From Chloroflexota bacterium (GTDB lineage Bacteria > Chloroflexota > Anaerolineae > Promineifilales > Promineifilaceae): 64,000 nt of DNA. Each line of letters opens with the position of its first letter. Within the stretch, counting starts at the first letter, position 1. Where the stretch lies: assembly GCA_013112725.1 (NCBI GenBank), contig JABFFZ010000001.1, positions 1 to 64,000 of the forward strand. The letters are read 5' to 3'. Of the stretch, positions 36,990 through 45,310 are shown one piece after another. The notes below the pieces were generated by a model. The model ran no database searches. It was given only the letters and a program-made list of their open reading frames with translations, and had not been told where the DNA came from. Both the position numbers and the translations under genes were made by a program.

Positions 36990-37850
36990 ATGACCACCAA
37001 AGAAAAACAACCACAATACGAACGTTTCCGCATTGGCGCGCGCATTGAGCATATTATCTTGCTCGTCAGTTTTACCGTGTTGGCCGTTACCGGGCTGCCG
37101 CAGCGGTACGCGCAGCATGAGTTGGCGCAAAACATGATCTGGGCGATGGGCGGCATTGAAACGGTGCGCCTCATTCACCGCTATGCGGCTTTTGTACTGG
37201 TGTTGGGGTCGGTCTATCACCTGTTCACCAGCGCCTACCGCCTCTATGTGCGGCGGGAACGCAACCGCATGATGCCAGACCTGAAAGACGCGCAAGACCT
37301 GGTGGGATATGTGAAGTACAACGTGGGGTTGCAAGAAGAACGTCCCAAGATGCGCAAATTTAACTTTGGCGAGAAGCTGGAGTTTTGGGCGGTGGTGTGG
37401 GGTACGGCCGTGATGGCTATCACCGGTTTTATGCTGTGGAATCCCATTGCCACCACCAATGTCTTGCCTGGCGCCATTATTCCCGCGGCCAAAGCGGCGC
37501 ACAGTTACGAGGCGCTGCTAGCGGTGGTCTCCATTGTCATCTGGCATTTTTACAATGTGATGATCAAACATTGGAATCCCAGTATGTGGACGGGCAAATT
37601 GCCCCGTCACCAGATGGAAGAAGAACATGCTTTAGAACTAGAACGTTTAGAAAGTGGCGAGACACCATGGCCACAGGTACCGGCCCCCATCCTGCGGCGG
37701 CGGCGCATTATTTTCACCGTCACCAGTGTGATCGTGGGCAGCATTATCCTGGCAGTATTGGTATGGGCGTTTACGTTTGAAGAGACGGCGCTCATTACGG
37801 TGGTGCCGACCAGAGAGGTGTTTGTGCCATTGGCAACGGCCGTGCCGTAA
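36990..37850 (+). CDS. Membrane cytochrome b, NarI/FdnI-like
   Basis: 286 residues from ATG 36990; an earlier in-frame start at 36933 is repeat-coded. Four main helices, with His in ARIEHIILLVSF (about 22), LIHRYAAFVLVL (about 69), AAHSYEALLAVVSIVIWHFYNVMIKHW (about 170-197), which fits two b haems as in formate-dehydrogenase gamma and thiosulfate-reductase cytochrome b subunits. A fifth helix (FTVTSVIVGSIILAVLVWAF) lies near the C-terminus. It probably connects the quinone pool to the 14-haem cytochrome before it. Confidence 0.85.
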   Translation: MTTKEKQPQYERFRIGARIEHIILLVSFTVLAVTGLPQRYAQHELAQNMIWAMGGIETVRLIHRYAAFVLVLGSVYHLFTSAYRLYVRRERNRMMPDLKDAQDLVGYVKYNVGLQEERPKMRKFNFGEKLEFWAVVWGTAVMAITGFMLWNPIATTNVLPGAIIPAAKAAHSYEALLAVVSIVIWHFYNVMIKHWNPSMWTGKLPRHQMEEEHALELERLESGETPWPQVPAPILRRRRIIFTVTSVIVGSIILAVLVWAFTFEETALITVVPTREVFVPLATAVP

Positions 37851-38017
37851 ATTCGCCTCAAGGAGTGTCAAGCACAGGGCAGCCAGTAGCTGCTAGAGAC
37901 TAAACTGTTTTGCCCTGTGCCTGGCACTACTCAGCCAGCTTTACTCATTTCTGGCCTGATCTATGGGGCACACCCCTGGATATACCAGAAAAATTCCTAA
38001 AAAAGGAGGAATTTCTT

Positions 38018-40285
38018 ATGATACACCCGAAATTCAGACGTATTTGTCTTATCGTCGGGTCTTTACTGATGTTCTCCATTGGCATCGTTGCCTGCTCGCA
38101 AGAGCCGCAAACGGTAGAAGTGACGCGCATTGTCGAAGTGCCGGTGGAGGTGCAGGTGCCGGCGGAAACGGTGGAAGTAGAGGTGCCGGTGGAGGTCACC
38201 CGCATTGTCGAGGTGATGGTGGAAGCAGCAGCGCCGGAAACGGCCGTATCCGCCATAGCCGTTGTCCCTTTTGAAGAGCAATGGGCAGCCTCGCCCCATG
38301 CCGATGCCTCGGCCGAAGCCTTTGTCCACTGGGATGGTGACGACCCGGCGGAAGTCCCGACCAACTGCGCCAAATGCCACAGCACCACCGGGTTCATGGA
38401 CTTTGTGGGTGCGGATGGCAGCGCCTTCGGCTCGGTGGAAGCGGCCGTACCCGTCGGCGAAGTCATTCAATGCCAGGCCTGCCACAATGACGCCACTATG
38501 GGACTCAGCACTGTTACTTTCCCCTCCGGAGCCGAAGTAACCGGGCTAGGCCCAGAAGCGCGTTGTATGACCTGCCATCAAGGGCGCGCTTCCACCGTCA
38601 GCGTCAATCAAAGTATCGAAAACGCCGGACTTGATCCGGCGGCCGACCTGGACACGGTCAGCGCGGATTTAGGTTTTACCAACATCCATTACTACCCGGC
38701 AGCCGCCACACAGTATGGCACCATTGCCATGGGTGGCTATGAATATGATGGCAAAGCCTACGATTCCAAGTTTGACCATGTGGAAGGCGTGGATACCTGC
38801 GTTGACTGCCATAACCCGCATACCCTGGAAGTGAAGTTCGACACCTGTACCACTTGTCACCAGGGGTTGAACAGCCCGGAAGACCTGGCCAGCATCCGCA
38901 TGTTTGGTTCGTTGGTGGATTACAACGGCAATGGCGACATTGAAGAAGGCATTATGGCCGAGATTGCCGGGTTACAAGATGCCTTGTATCAGGCCATCCA
39001 GGCGTATGCCAGCGAAGTGGCCGGAACGGCTATCGTTTACGATTCCCACGCTTACCCCTATTTCTTCATTGATACGGATGGCGATGGCGCTGTAAGCGAA
39101 GGCGAAGCCGCTTTCCCCAATGCCTTCAAAAGCTGGACGCCGCGCCTGGCCAAAGCTGCCTACAACTACCAGATGTCCCAAAAAGACCCTGGTGAGTTTG
39201 CACATGGTGGCAAATACACCATCCAACTACTGTATGACTCCATCGAAGACTTGAACCAGGCCCTGGCTACCCCGGTTGACATGAGCGCCATGCGCCGCAT
39301 TGACCATGGTCACTTTGCCGGTTCGGAAGAAGCATTCCGCCATTGGGATGCCGAAGGTGAGGTGCCAGGCTCATGCAGCAAGTGCCATTCGGCCGCCGGA
39401 CTGCCGTTGTTCATCGAACAAGGTGTTAGCATCAACCAGCATCCGTCCAACGGGCTGAACTGCGCCACCTGCCACAATGACCTGACCACATTCACCCGTT
39501 ATGAAGTAGCCAACGTGACGTTCCCCAGTGGAGCCACGTTGACGATGGCCGAAGGTAATGATGACGCGGCTGGTTTGGAAAGCAATCTCTGTATCAATTG
39601 CCATCAAGGGCGTTCGTCCACGACCAGTGTGAACCGGGCGTTGGCTGACCTGCCGGGCGATGAAGTGGCGCAGAGCATTCGCTTCCAGAACATTCACTAC
39701 TTCGCGGCTGGGGCGACCTTGTTTGGCAGTGAAGCACAGGGCGCTTATCAGTTTGCGGACAAGGAGTATGTGGGCCGTAACGAGCATGTGAGCCGGTTTG
39801 ACTCTTGCGTGGAGTGCCATGACACCCATGCGTTGGAAGTGGTGGTGACTGCGTGTGCGGATTGCCACGAAAACGTCAGTACGCAAGCCGATCTGGCGAA
39901 CATCCGTGACGAGGACAACACCACTGATTGGGATGGTGATGGTGATGTGGCTGAAGGGATGGCCGGTGAAATTGCCACTATGGCCGAGTTGCTGTATGCT
40001 GCCATGCAGGCATATACGGCCAACACGCCTGGTGCACTGCCTATTCTCTATGACTCTCATCGTTATCCCTATTTCTTTGGTGATGCTGATGGTGATGGCA
40101 CCGTCAGTGAGGGTGACGCCGGGTATAACACCTGGACGCCAAATCTGCTGCGGGCGGCATACAATTACCAATATGCACAGAAAGACCCCGGCGCGTTTGC
40201 GCATAACGGGCAATATGTATTACAGGTCTTGTATGACTCCATTGAAGTGATGGGCGGCGATACCAGTGGGCTGACACGGCCGTAA
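38018..40285 (+). CDS. Decahaem cytochrome lipoprotein, internally duplicated, with EF-hand-like loops
   Basis: 755 residues from ATG 38018, preceded by AAAGGAGGA. Lipobox IVAC, followed by a valine-rich stalk (VEVTRIVEVPVEVQVPAETV). Two halves of about 350 residues each carry five CxxCH motifs (CAKCH, CQACH, CMTCH, CVDCH, CTTCH; CSKCH, CATCH, CINCH, CVECH, CADCH) in the same order, with shared CHNDxT, FPSGAxxT, CHQGR(A/S)ST and NIHY(Y/F). Each half ends with acidic loops of EF-hand type (DTDGDGAVSEGE; DADGDGTVSEGD) and a weaker one before (DYNGNGDIEEG; DWDGDGDVAEG). Probably an outward-facing electron carrier or reductase whose folding uses Ca. Substrate unknown. Confidence 0.85.
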   Translation: MIHPKFRRICLIVGSLLMFSIGIVACSQEPQTVEVTRIVEVPVEVQVPAETVEVEVPVEVTRIVEVMVEAAAPETAVSAIAVVPFEEQWAASPHADASAEAFVHWDGDDPAEVPTNCAKCHSTTGFMDFVGADGSAFGSVEAAVPVGEVIQCQACHNDATMGLSTVTFPSGAEVTGLGPEARCMTCHQGRASTVSVNQSIENAGLDPAADLDTVSADLGFTNIHYYPAAATQYGTIAMGGYEYDGKAYDSKFDHVEGVDTCVDCHNPHTLEVKFDTCTTCHQGLNSPEDLASIRMFGSLVDYNGNGDIEEGIMAEIAGLQDALYQAIQAYASEVAGTAIVYDSHAYPYFFIDTDGDGAVSEGEAAFPNAFKSWTPRLAKAAYNYQMSQKDPGEFAHGGKYTIQLLYDSIEDLNQALATPVDMSAMRRIDHGHFAGSEEAFRHWDAEGEVPGSCSKCHSAAGLPLFIEQGVSINQHPSNGLNCATCHNDLTTFTRYEVANVTFPSGATLTMAEGNDDAAGLESNLCINCHQGRSSTTSVNRALADLPGDEVAQSIRFQNIHYFAAGATLFGSEAQGAYQFADKEYVGRNEHVSRFDSCVECHDTHALEVVVTACADCHENVSTQADLANIRDEDNTTDWDGDGDVAEGMAGEIATMAELLYAAMQAYTANTPGALPILYDSHRYPYFFGDADGDGTVSEGDAGYNTWTPNLLRAAYNYQYAQKDPGAFAHNGQYVLQVLYDSIEVMGGDTSGLTRP

Positions 40286-40298
40286 CCATAAGCATTCA

Positions 40299-40360
40299 GA
40301 CTTGACAAGTTTATTACCAGAGGCAGTTGCCGCTATTCAGGCACAAAAACTTGTCAAGTC
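40299..40360. repeat. Inverted repeat, 13-bp arms
   Basis: Arms 40299-40311 (GACTTGACAAGTT) and 40348-40360 flank 36 bases. First of three successive hairpins after the decahaem gene. Confidence 0.75.
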
Positions 40361-40407
40361 TCTAGAGGAACTGAACGGTTACGCCGTAACCCCATCAATA
40401 TAGAAAT

Positions 40408-40441
40408 AGAAGTTCAACTTTTGTGCAAAAGTTGAACTTCT
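40408..40441. repeat. Strong hairpin, 15-bp stem
   Basis: Perfect stem AGAAGTTCAACTTTT (40408-40422) with 40427-40441, loop GTGC. No T run follows directly; it may stabilise the 3' end together with the next hairpin. Confidence 0.8.
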
Positions 40442-40445
40442 GATG

Positions 40446-40484
40446 AGACCTCCGGTTTCTGCCAGAAACCGGAGGTCTTTTTTA
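40446..40484 (+). terminator. Rho-independent terminator of the decahaem gene
   Basis: Perfect 15-bp stem AGACCTCCGGTTTCT with 40464-40478, 3-nt loop, followed by a run of T. The strongest terminator in the window. Confidence 0.92.
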
Positions 40485-40542
40485 TGGTAGTTTTGCCAGG
40501 ATGGGAGAAAATCAGCCCACATTCACTTTTATGGAGGTAAAA

Positions 40543-41043
40543 ATGGGTAACTTGTTTGTCTTTGCTTTTGATAACGAAACCGATGCGTTCAAAATGCGTG
40601 ACGCTTTGGTGGGGATGCAGAAGCAGCATATTATTGAGTTGGAAGATGCAGCTGTGGTGGTGCGCCGTCAGGATGGCAAGGCCAAAGTCAGCCAGGCCAC
40701 CAGCCTGGTGGGCGCCGGGGCGCTGGGTGGCGCTTTCTGGGGTATGTTGATTGGTTTGCTCTTCTTGGCACCCTGGTTAGGTATGGTTGCCGGGGCCATC
40801 GGTGGTGCGCTGGGCGGCGCGTTTACCGATATTGGCGTGGATGACAAATTCATCAAAGAAGTGGGCAACACCATTCAGCCGGGTCAGTCCGCCTTGTTCC
40901 TGCTGGTGCGCAGCGCTACCGCAGATAAGGTGCTGGAAGGATTGCAGGGTTTCAACCCGACCATCCTCCAGACTTCTCTGTCGGCCGAAGATGAAGCCAA
41001 ACTGCGTGATCACTTCGCCGCCCCGGAGGAACCCGCCTCATGA
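40543..41043 (+). CDS. DUF1269-family membrane protein
   Basis: 166 residues from ATG 40543, with GGAGG 8 bases upstream. N-terminal cytoplasmic part LFVFAFDNETDAFKMRDAL and IELEDAAVVVRRQDGKAKV, a glycine-rich helical hairpin (GALGGAFWGMLIGLLFLAPWLGMVAGAIGGALGG) and FIKEVGNTIQPGQSALFLLV are typical of DUF1269, often linked to membrane or stress response; function unknown. Between a terminator and a histidine kinase gene, so its own promoter is expected at 40485-40530. Confidence 0.85.
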   Translation: MGNLFVFAFDNETDAFKMRDALVGMQKQHIIELEDAAVVVRRQDGKAKVSQATSLVGAGALGGAFWGMLIGLLFLAPWLGMVAGAIGGALGGAFTDIGVDDKFIKEVGNTIQPGQSALFLLVRSATADKVLEGLQGFNPTILQTSLSAEDEAKLRDHFAAPEEPAS

Positions 41044-41069
41044 TCCGGTTAATAACGGATTCGGGGGAA

Positions 41070-41106
41070 ACATCCGATTTATGGAGAAATCGGATGTCTG
41101 ATTTTT
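41070..41106 (+). terminator. Hairpin with T-rich tail after the DUF1269 gene
   Basis: 11-bp stem ACATCCGATTT (41070-41080) with AAATCGGATGT (41087-41097), followed by CTGATTTTT. Likely terminator or attenuator before the kinase gene. Confidence 0.65.
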
Positions 41107-41146
41107 ACGAGACGGGCAGATTTTGGTATCAGAGGAGGTGAAGGTC

Positions 41147-42745
41147 ATGCAAAAATGGGTAGCGGCCAACTGGCGTTGGGTGGTCTGGTTGGGTGGTGGT
41201 TTGCTGTTACATCTGTTAGTTGGTAAATGGAAACGGCCGTGCCCCCAACCACCTGCCAACCAACAGCCGCCACACATGCCGGCCGCCGGAGACGAGCAAA
41301 TTTTTACGACCTTTATGGAGCAGGTGCCGGCGCTGGCGTTTATTAAGGATGAGTACGGCCGTTTGCAATACGCCAACAGCGCCATGCAGCAAACGATGAT
41401 TTCCAGCGCATGGCAGGGCAAAACCACCCCTGAGTATCTACACTCGACGTTAGCCGTGCAGGCTATGGCCGATGACCAACAAGCCAGGCAGCAAGGCTCC
41501 CTGGTGGTGGAGCGCCAACTCCCCGGCAATGACGGCACAGTACACACCTATCGCACCCACAAATTTGTCATTCGCCAGGGTGATGGGCCAACCCTGTTGG
41601 GCGGCCTGGCCATAGACATCACCGAGCGCAAACAGATGGAAGAGGCGCTGCGCGCTTCCGAGGAAAAATTCCGCAAGGCTTTTAATACCACCCCGACGGG
41701 CATGGCCATCCAGCGAACCGATAATGGGCACTTTGTGGAAGTGAATGATGCCTTTGGCCAGATTACCGGTTTCCACCGGGAGGAGGTATTAGGGCACAAT
41801 GCGCAGCAACTCAGGTTATGGTATGACGAAGCCGAACGCGATTATGCGCTGGATATCCTGCGCCGGGATGGCATTATTCAAGATTTGGAAGTGCGGTTCC
41901 GGCGGAAAAGTGGGGCGATGGGTATAGGCATCCTGACGACGGAACGGCTGTATATCAATAACGTTTTCTGTAATCTCATCTCTCTTCAGGATATTACCCA
42001 ACGGAAACAGGCCGAGCTGTTATTAGAAAACTACAACCGTGAATTGGAGCGCAGCAACAGTGAACTGCAAGAGTTTGCTTATGTGGCTTCGCACGATTTA
42101 CAGGAACCGCTGCGCAAAATTCAGACGTTTGGCAATCGGCTGCAAACCCGGTATGCGGCGGTGTTGGATGTGGCGGGCCAGGATTACCTGGACCGCATGA
42201 TCAAGGCGGCGGCGCGAATGCAGATTCTCATTACCGATTTGTTGGCTTATTCCCACGTGACAACGGAGGCGCAGCCTTTTAGCCGGGTGGATTTGCATGA
42301 GGTGATGCAGGGGGTGTTATCTGATCTGGAACTGCAAATTCAACGCTGTGAAGGGGAGGTGTTGGTGTCCCCTCTGCCCACCATTGAAGCTGACCCCATT
42401 CAAATGCGCCAACTGCTGCAAAACCTGTTGAGCAATGGATTGAAATATCATCAACCGGACAAACCGGCGCGGGTACAGGTCACGGCGGAAATGATGGCGC
42501 AACACGGCCGTCCCCTCTGCCAGTTAACCGTTGCCGACAATGGCATTGGTTTTGACGAGCAATATGCGGAGCAGATTTTTGGTATTTTTCAGCGGCTGCA
42601 CGGCCGTCACGAATACGAAGGGAGTGGGGTGGGGTTGGCGATCTGTAAAAAGATCGTGGAGCGGCATGGGGGAACAATTACCGCCCACAGCTTGGTGGGG
42701 CAGGGCGCGACGTTTGTCGTCACCCTGCCCGTGGGGAGTGCGTAA
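41147..42745 (+). CDS. PAS-type sensor histidine kinase
   Basis: 532 residues from ATG 41147, with GAGGAGGTG upstream. One N-terminal membrane helix (WVVWLGGGLLLHLLV), then two PAS domains, about 48-165 (ALAFIKDEYGRLQYAN) and 170-295 (GMAIQRTDNGHFVEVNDAFGQITG), each ending in DITxRKQ. HisKA box FAYVASHDLQEPLRKIQTF and HATPase_c with LLQNLLSNGLKYHQP, DNGIGFD and GSGVGLAICKKIVERHGG. The HDLQEPLR form is typical of phytochrome-like kinases. Sited amid cytochrome genes, it may sense redox state, which is inference; no response regulator is adjacent. Confidence 0.9.
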   Translation: MQKWVAANWRWVVWLGGGLLLHLLVGKWKRPCPQPPANQQPPHMPAAGDEQIFTTFMEQVPALAFIKDEYGRLQYANSAMQQTMISSAWQGKTTPEYLHSTLAVQAMADDQQARQQGSLVVERQLPGNDGTVHTYRTHKFVIRQGDGPTLLGGLAIDITERKQMEEALRASEEKFRKAFNTTPTGMAIQRTDNGHFVEVNDAFGQITGFHREEVLGHNAQQLRLWYDEAERDYALDILRRDGIIQDLEVRFRRKSGAMGIGILTTERLYINNVFCNLISLQDITQRKQAELLLENYNRELERSNSELQEFAYVASHDLQEPLRKIQTFGNRLQTRYAAVLDVAGQDYLDRMIKAAARMQILITDLLAYSHVTTEAQPFSRVDLHEVMQGVLSDLELQIQRCEGEVLVSPLPTIEADPIQMRQLLQNLLSNGLKYHQPDKPARVQVTAEMMAQHGRPLCQLTVADNGIGFDEQYAEQIFGIFQRLHGRHEYEGSGVGLAICKKIVERHGGTITAHSLVGQGATFVVTLPVGSA

Positions 42746-42787
42746 TCTGTAAATGTCGCTCAGGCGACGCTTCGTCCTGCGGCCACA

Positions 42788-42893
42788 AGCAACAAAGCCC
42801 ACCCTTCACAAGGCTCAGGGCAGGCGCTTCGTGGGCTGTATGCCAGTCGGCGAGGGCCAACTTTGCCTCTTGTTGGTGCAGATTTATCTGCCG
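42788..42893 (-). repeat. Dispersed 105-bp repeat, copy 2
   Basis: Reverse complement of the element at 29736-29840, with small differences and a similar end at the GCAGATTTATCTGCC palindrome. Like copy 1, it lies wholly between genes. Confidence 0.8.
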
Positions 42894-42985
42894 CCGCAAG
42901 CCCAAATTTCAAATTGCTGCGTAATCAGTAATCAGACTTTGGTTCACGATTCACGATTCACGGGTAACGGATAACGGATTACGGA

Positions 42986-43108
42986 TTACGAATGTCGGTT
43001 CAGCCAGCGATTTTCCACATAGCCGGCGCCCACTGTAAAAACCAACGGTAAAACAAACCGCAGGGCAAATAACAACACAATCACCAGAATAACTGTCATC
43101 TCGTTCAT
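42986..43108 (-). CDS. 40-residue membrane microprotein, paralogue of the NrfD-linked small protein
   Basis: The frame reads MNEMTVILVIVLLFALRFVL then PLVFTVGAGYVENRWLNRHS and stops in a GTAATCC repeat. GGAGG lies 8 bases before the ATG. It is one hydrophobic helix followed by a GxGY turn and a basic end. The protein at 46599-46877 starts in the same way (MNEFQATGVLMILFALRCLV..GVGYLMNWLVDRW), so MNE, LLFALR, GxGY and NRW correspond. It lacks the Cys-rich tail of that protein. It lies on the strand opposite to the neighbouring cytochrome genes. Role unknown; a small accessory subunit of a membrane complex is possible. Confidence 0.65.
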   Translation of the reverse strand: MNEMTVILVIVLLFALRFVLPLVFTVGAGYVENRWLNRHS

Positions 43109-43124
43109 GACCATAACCTCCGGG

Positions 43125-43475
43125 GAGTCCGTAATCCGTGAGTCGTAATCGGTAAATCGGATTACGGATTACAGATAACGGTTTACGAAATCCAACCTGT
43201 TGATACCGACAGCATACCGGGGTGGGACACGGCCGTCTATCCGGCAGCCTCCCATCTTCTTCTGGGGCAACTCCCCATGCCATATGGGGTGTTCACCCCA
43301 TACCCAAATGGGGTGGCCGGCCAATTGTGAACACTCCTCCGCAGACCTACACTTTCCTTGTATGAATCTGTGAACCGTGAGCCGTTATCTGTAAACCGTA
43401 ATCGGAATACGGAATACGGATTACGGATTACGAAATACGACTTACAGCTTACGAAATACGGCTTACGGCTTACGG
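43125..43475. repeat. Blocks of GTAATCCG/CGGATTACG repeats
   Basis: Two hairpin blocks (43125-43190 and 43370-43475) built from TAATCCGTGAGTCGTAATCGG and CGGATTACGGATTACG-type words, the second ending right at the RBS GGGAGGA of the next gene. Confidence 0.7.
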
Positions 43476-43490
43476 ACAAGGGAGGAAGAT

Positions 43491-44441
43491 ATGCACACCA
43501 TCAAACGACTACTCATCGGCCTGATTTGTGCGCTGGTGTTGGGGGCGGTCACGGCCGTGATCGTCCTGGCGCAAAGCGACGAACCGCCCACCACCCCCGT
43601 AGAGCCGGAAGATTGTGGGAGTTGCCATGAAACGGCAACAGCCATGTGGGAAAACAGCACCCACAGCCAGGCGTCGGCGCTGGCCAGTTTTGTGAAAGCC
43701 TGGCAAGAGCAAGGCAGCCCCGCGGAATGTTTGGTCTGCCACACCACCGGTTATGACGCCGCCACCGGTCAATATGAAAGCGAAGGCGTAGACTGCCAGG
43801 TATGCCATCCCTCATCCCCCCATGAGCACCCGCAAAAAATTATGTACACCGATACCTCATCCCGGTTATGTGGACAATGCCATACAGACACCTTTAGCCA
43901 GCTTGAGGGAAGTCATCATGGGCAAGAGGGCATGGCCTGCATTCGCTGCCACAACCCGCACGACAATAGCCTGCGCGCCGGTGGTGTAGAAGATACCTGC
44001 GCTGCCTGCCACCGCGAGCAAACCCATTTCTACAGCTTCACCAACCACGCCATGGAAGGGCTGCTCTGCACAGATTGCCACTTCCAGCCCGCCGATGGCG
44101 CGATGGGGGATGGGCATGGCAGCCGCCAGCACAACTTTACCGTCGGTGAACAGAACTGCATCGAGTGTCATGGCAGCCAGATGCACTACCCCGTAGAAAG
44201 CCAGACTACCATCAATGCGGCGCCGGTTGCCAACCCCCAGATGGTGCAGGCGGCCGTTGTGCCTCTGCTGGGTGATAACGACAGCCAGGCGCTGAACATC
44301 CAGTCGCAAAGCGGCACGAATACGTCGCTGAATTTCATTATTCTGGCGGCGCTGACCGGCATGTTATTTGGTCTGGTAGGCTCTCCCTGGGTGGAAAAGC
44401 AATTCCGCCGCCACGACAAAGACGATGAAGGGAGGAACTAA
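43491..44441 (+). CDS. Membrane-anchored octahaem c-type cytochrome
   Basis: 316 residues. Signal peptide or anchor (LLIGLICALVLGAVTAVIVLAQ), eight CxxCH sites (CGSCH, CLVCH, CQVCH, CGQCH, CIRCH, CAACH, CTDCH, CIECH), then a Gln/Asn-rich linker and a C-terminal helix (FIILAALTGMLFGLVG) with a charged end. The spacing and the HxxH pairs resemble NrfH/NapC-like and DmsE-like electron carriers, but the haem number is higher. It begins a four-gene unit with the ferredoxin, NrfD and small protein genes: gaps are 1, 58 and 34 bases. It likely receives or donates electrons for that complex. Confidence 0.87.
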   Translation: MHTIKRLLIGLICALVLGAVTAVIVLAQSDEPPTTPVEPEDCGSCHETATAMWENSTHSQASALASFVKAWQEQGSPAECLVCHTTGYDAATGQYESEGVDCQVCHPSSPHEHPQKIMYTDTSSRLCGQCHTDTFSQLEGSHHGQEGMACIRCHNPHDNSLRAGGVEDTCAACHREQTHFYSFTNHAMEGLLCTDCHFQPADGAMGDGHGSRQHNFTVGEQNCIECHGSQMHYPVESQTTINAAPVANPQMVQAAVVPLLGDNDSQALNIQSQSGTNTSLNFIILAALTGMLFGLVGSPWVEKQFRRHDKDDEGRN

Positions 44442-44442
44442 G

Positions 44443-45252
44443 ATGCGCGAAAAAACATTTCCCCGCCGCGAATTTATGATGATGGTGGTGGCGGGCACGG
44501 CCGTGACCGCCCTGGCTCTCAATGCCAAAGGTTTGCCCAAATTCACCGAATCCACCTCACCTGAAGACCAGGTGGGCAGTGAGCACCAATGGGCGATGGT
44601 GATAGACCTGAACCGCTGCGTAGGCTGTGGCGACTGCCAACTGGCCTGCCAGGCGCGTAATGACACTGCCCCCGGCGCTTCTTGGGTACGCATGGTGGAA
44701 TCCGGTGAATTGAACGGTAAGCCCATCAATGTGCCTGTGCCCTGTATGCACTGCCAGGAAGCACCCTGCGTCAGCGTTTGCCCGGTCAAAGCTACCTATA
44801 AACGCGCCGATGGCATTGTGGTCATGGATTATGATCGCTGTATTGGCTGCCGCTACTGCCAGTTGGCCTGCTCCTACGGGGCGCGCACCTTTAACTGGCA
44901 AGAGTTCACCGGCGAAAATCCAGCCGTGCCGGAATGGGGTGAACCGGAAATCCCGCGCCGCCCGCGTGGGGTGGTGGAAAAATGCTCCTTCTGTGTGCAG
45001 CGCATTGATCGTGGTCTGGCTGAAGGCCTGATACCCGGTGTAGATCCGCAGGCGACGCCGGCTTGTGTGGTGGCCTGCCCCCGTAAGGCGCGCTACTTTG
45101 GCGATCTAAATGATCCTGATTCACCAGTGAGCCAGGTGTTGAAAAACCATCAGGCGGTGCAATTACGCCGCGATTTGGGCACCGACCCCCGCGTCTACTA
45201 CCTGCCCGCCGCCAACCGCCCCGACCCGGAAGCGGATTTGACATGTGGGTAA
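44443..45252 (+). CDS. Tat-exported four-cluster ferredoxin subunit (HybA/NrfC/DmsB-like)
   Basis: 269 residues from ATG 44443, with GGGAGGA before it. Twin-arginine leader FPRREFMMMVVAGTAVTALAL. Four [4Fe-4S] sites: CVGCGDCQLAC, CMHCQEAPCVSVCP, CIGCRYCQLAC and the last made of CSFC, the Cys in ATPACVVACP. Proteins of this type are the electron-transfer subunit next to NrfD-type membrane proteins. No molybdopterin catalytic subunit is present, so the partner is probably the octahaem cytochrome, as in the Qrc/Act-like arrangement. Facing the outside of the membrane. Confidence 0.9.
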   Translation: MREKTFPRREFMMMVVAGTAVTALALNAKGLPKFTESTSPEDQVGSEHQWAMVIDLNRCVGCGDCQLACQARNDTAPGASWVRMVESGELNGKPINVPVPCMHCQEAPCVSVCPVKATYKRADGIVVMDYDRCIGCRYCQLACSYGARTFNWQEFTGENPAVPEWGEPEIPRRPRGVVEKCSFCVQRIDRGLAEGLIPGVDPQATPACVVACPRKARYFGDLNDPDSPVSQVLKNHQAVQLRRDLGTDPRVYYLPAANRPDPEADLTCG

Positions 45253-45262
45253 TGGAAACAGG

Positions 45263-45289
45263 CCCTAAGGGTTTCAAAAACCCTTAGGG
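45263..45289. repeat. Hairpin CCCTAAGGGTTT between ferredoxin and nrfD genes
   Basis: Perfect 12-bp arms (45263-45274, 45278-45289), loop CAA. Similar to the imperfect one at 18160-18213. No T run; internal to the operon, it may adjust the mRNA level of the two parts. Confidence 0.7.
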
Positions 45290-45310
45290 TCTCCAACACG
45301 GAGGAACACC

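Larger units (their letters stand above)
42746..43490. other. Repeat-rich intergenic stretch with one small gene
   Basis: 745 bases holding copy 2 of the dispersed repeat (42788-42893), a small minus-strand gene (42986-43108), and blocks of CGGATTAC/GTAATCCG words at 42915-42990, 43125-43190 and 43370-43475. Around 43272-43320 there are three CCCCAT/ATGGGG inverted words. No other gene is seen. Confidence 0.65.

Noticed and set aside
43272..43320. Repeated CCCCAT/ATGGGG words as operator
   Set aside because: Too short and irregular to support a specific site.
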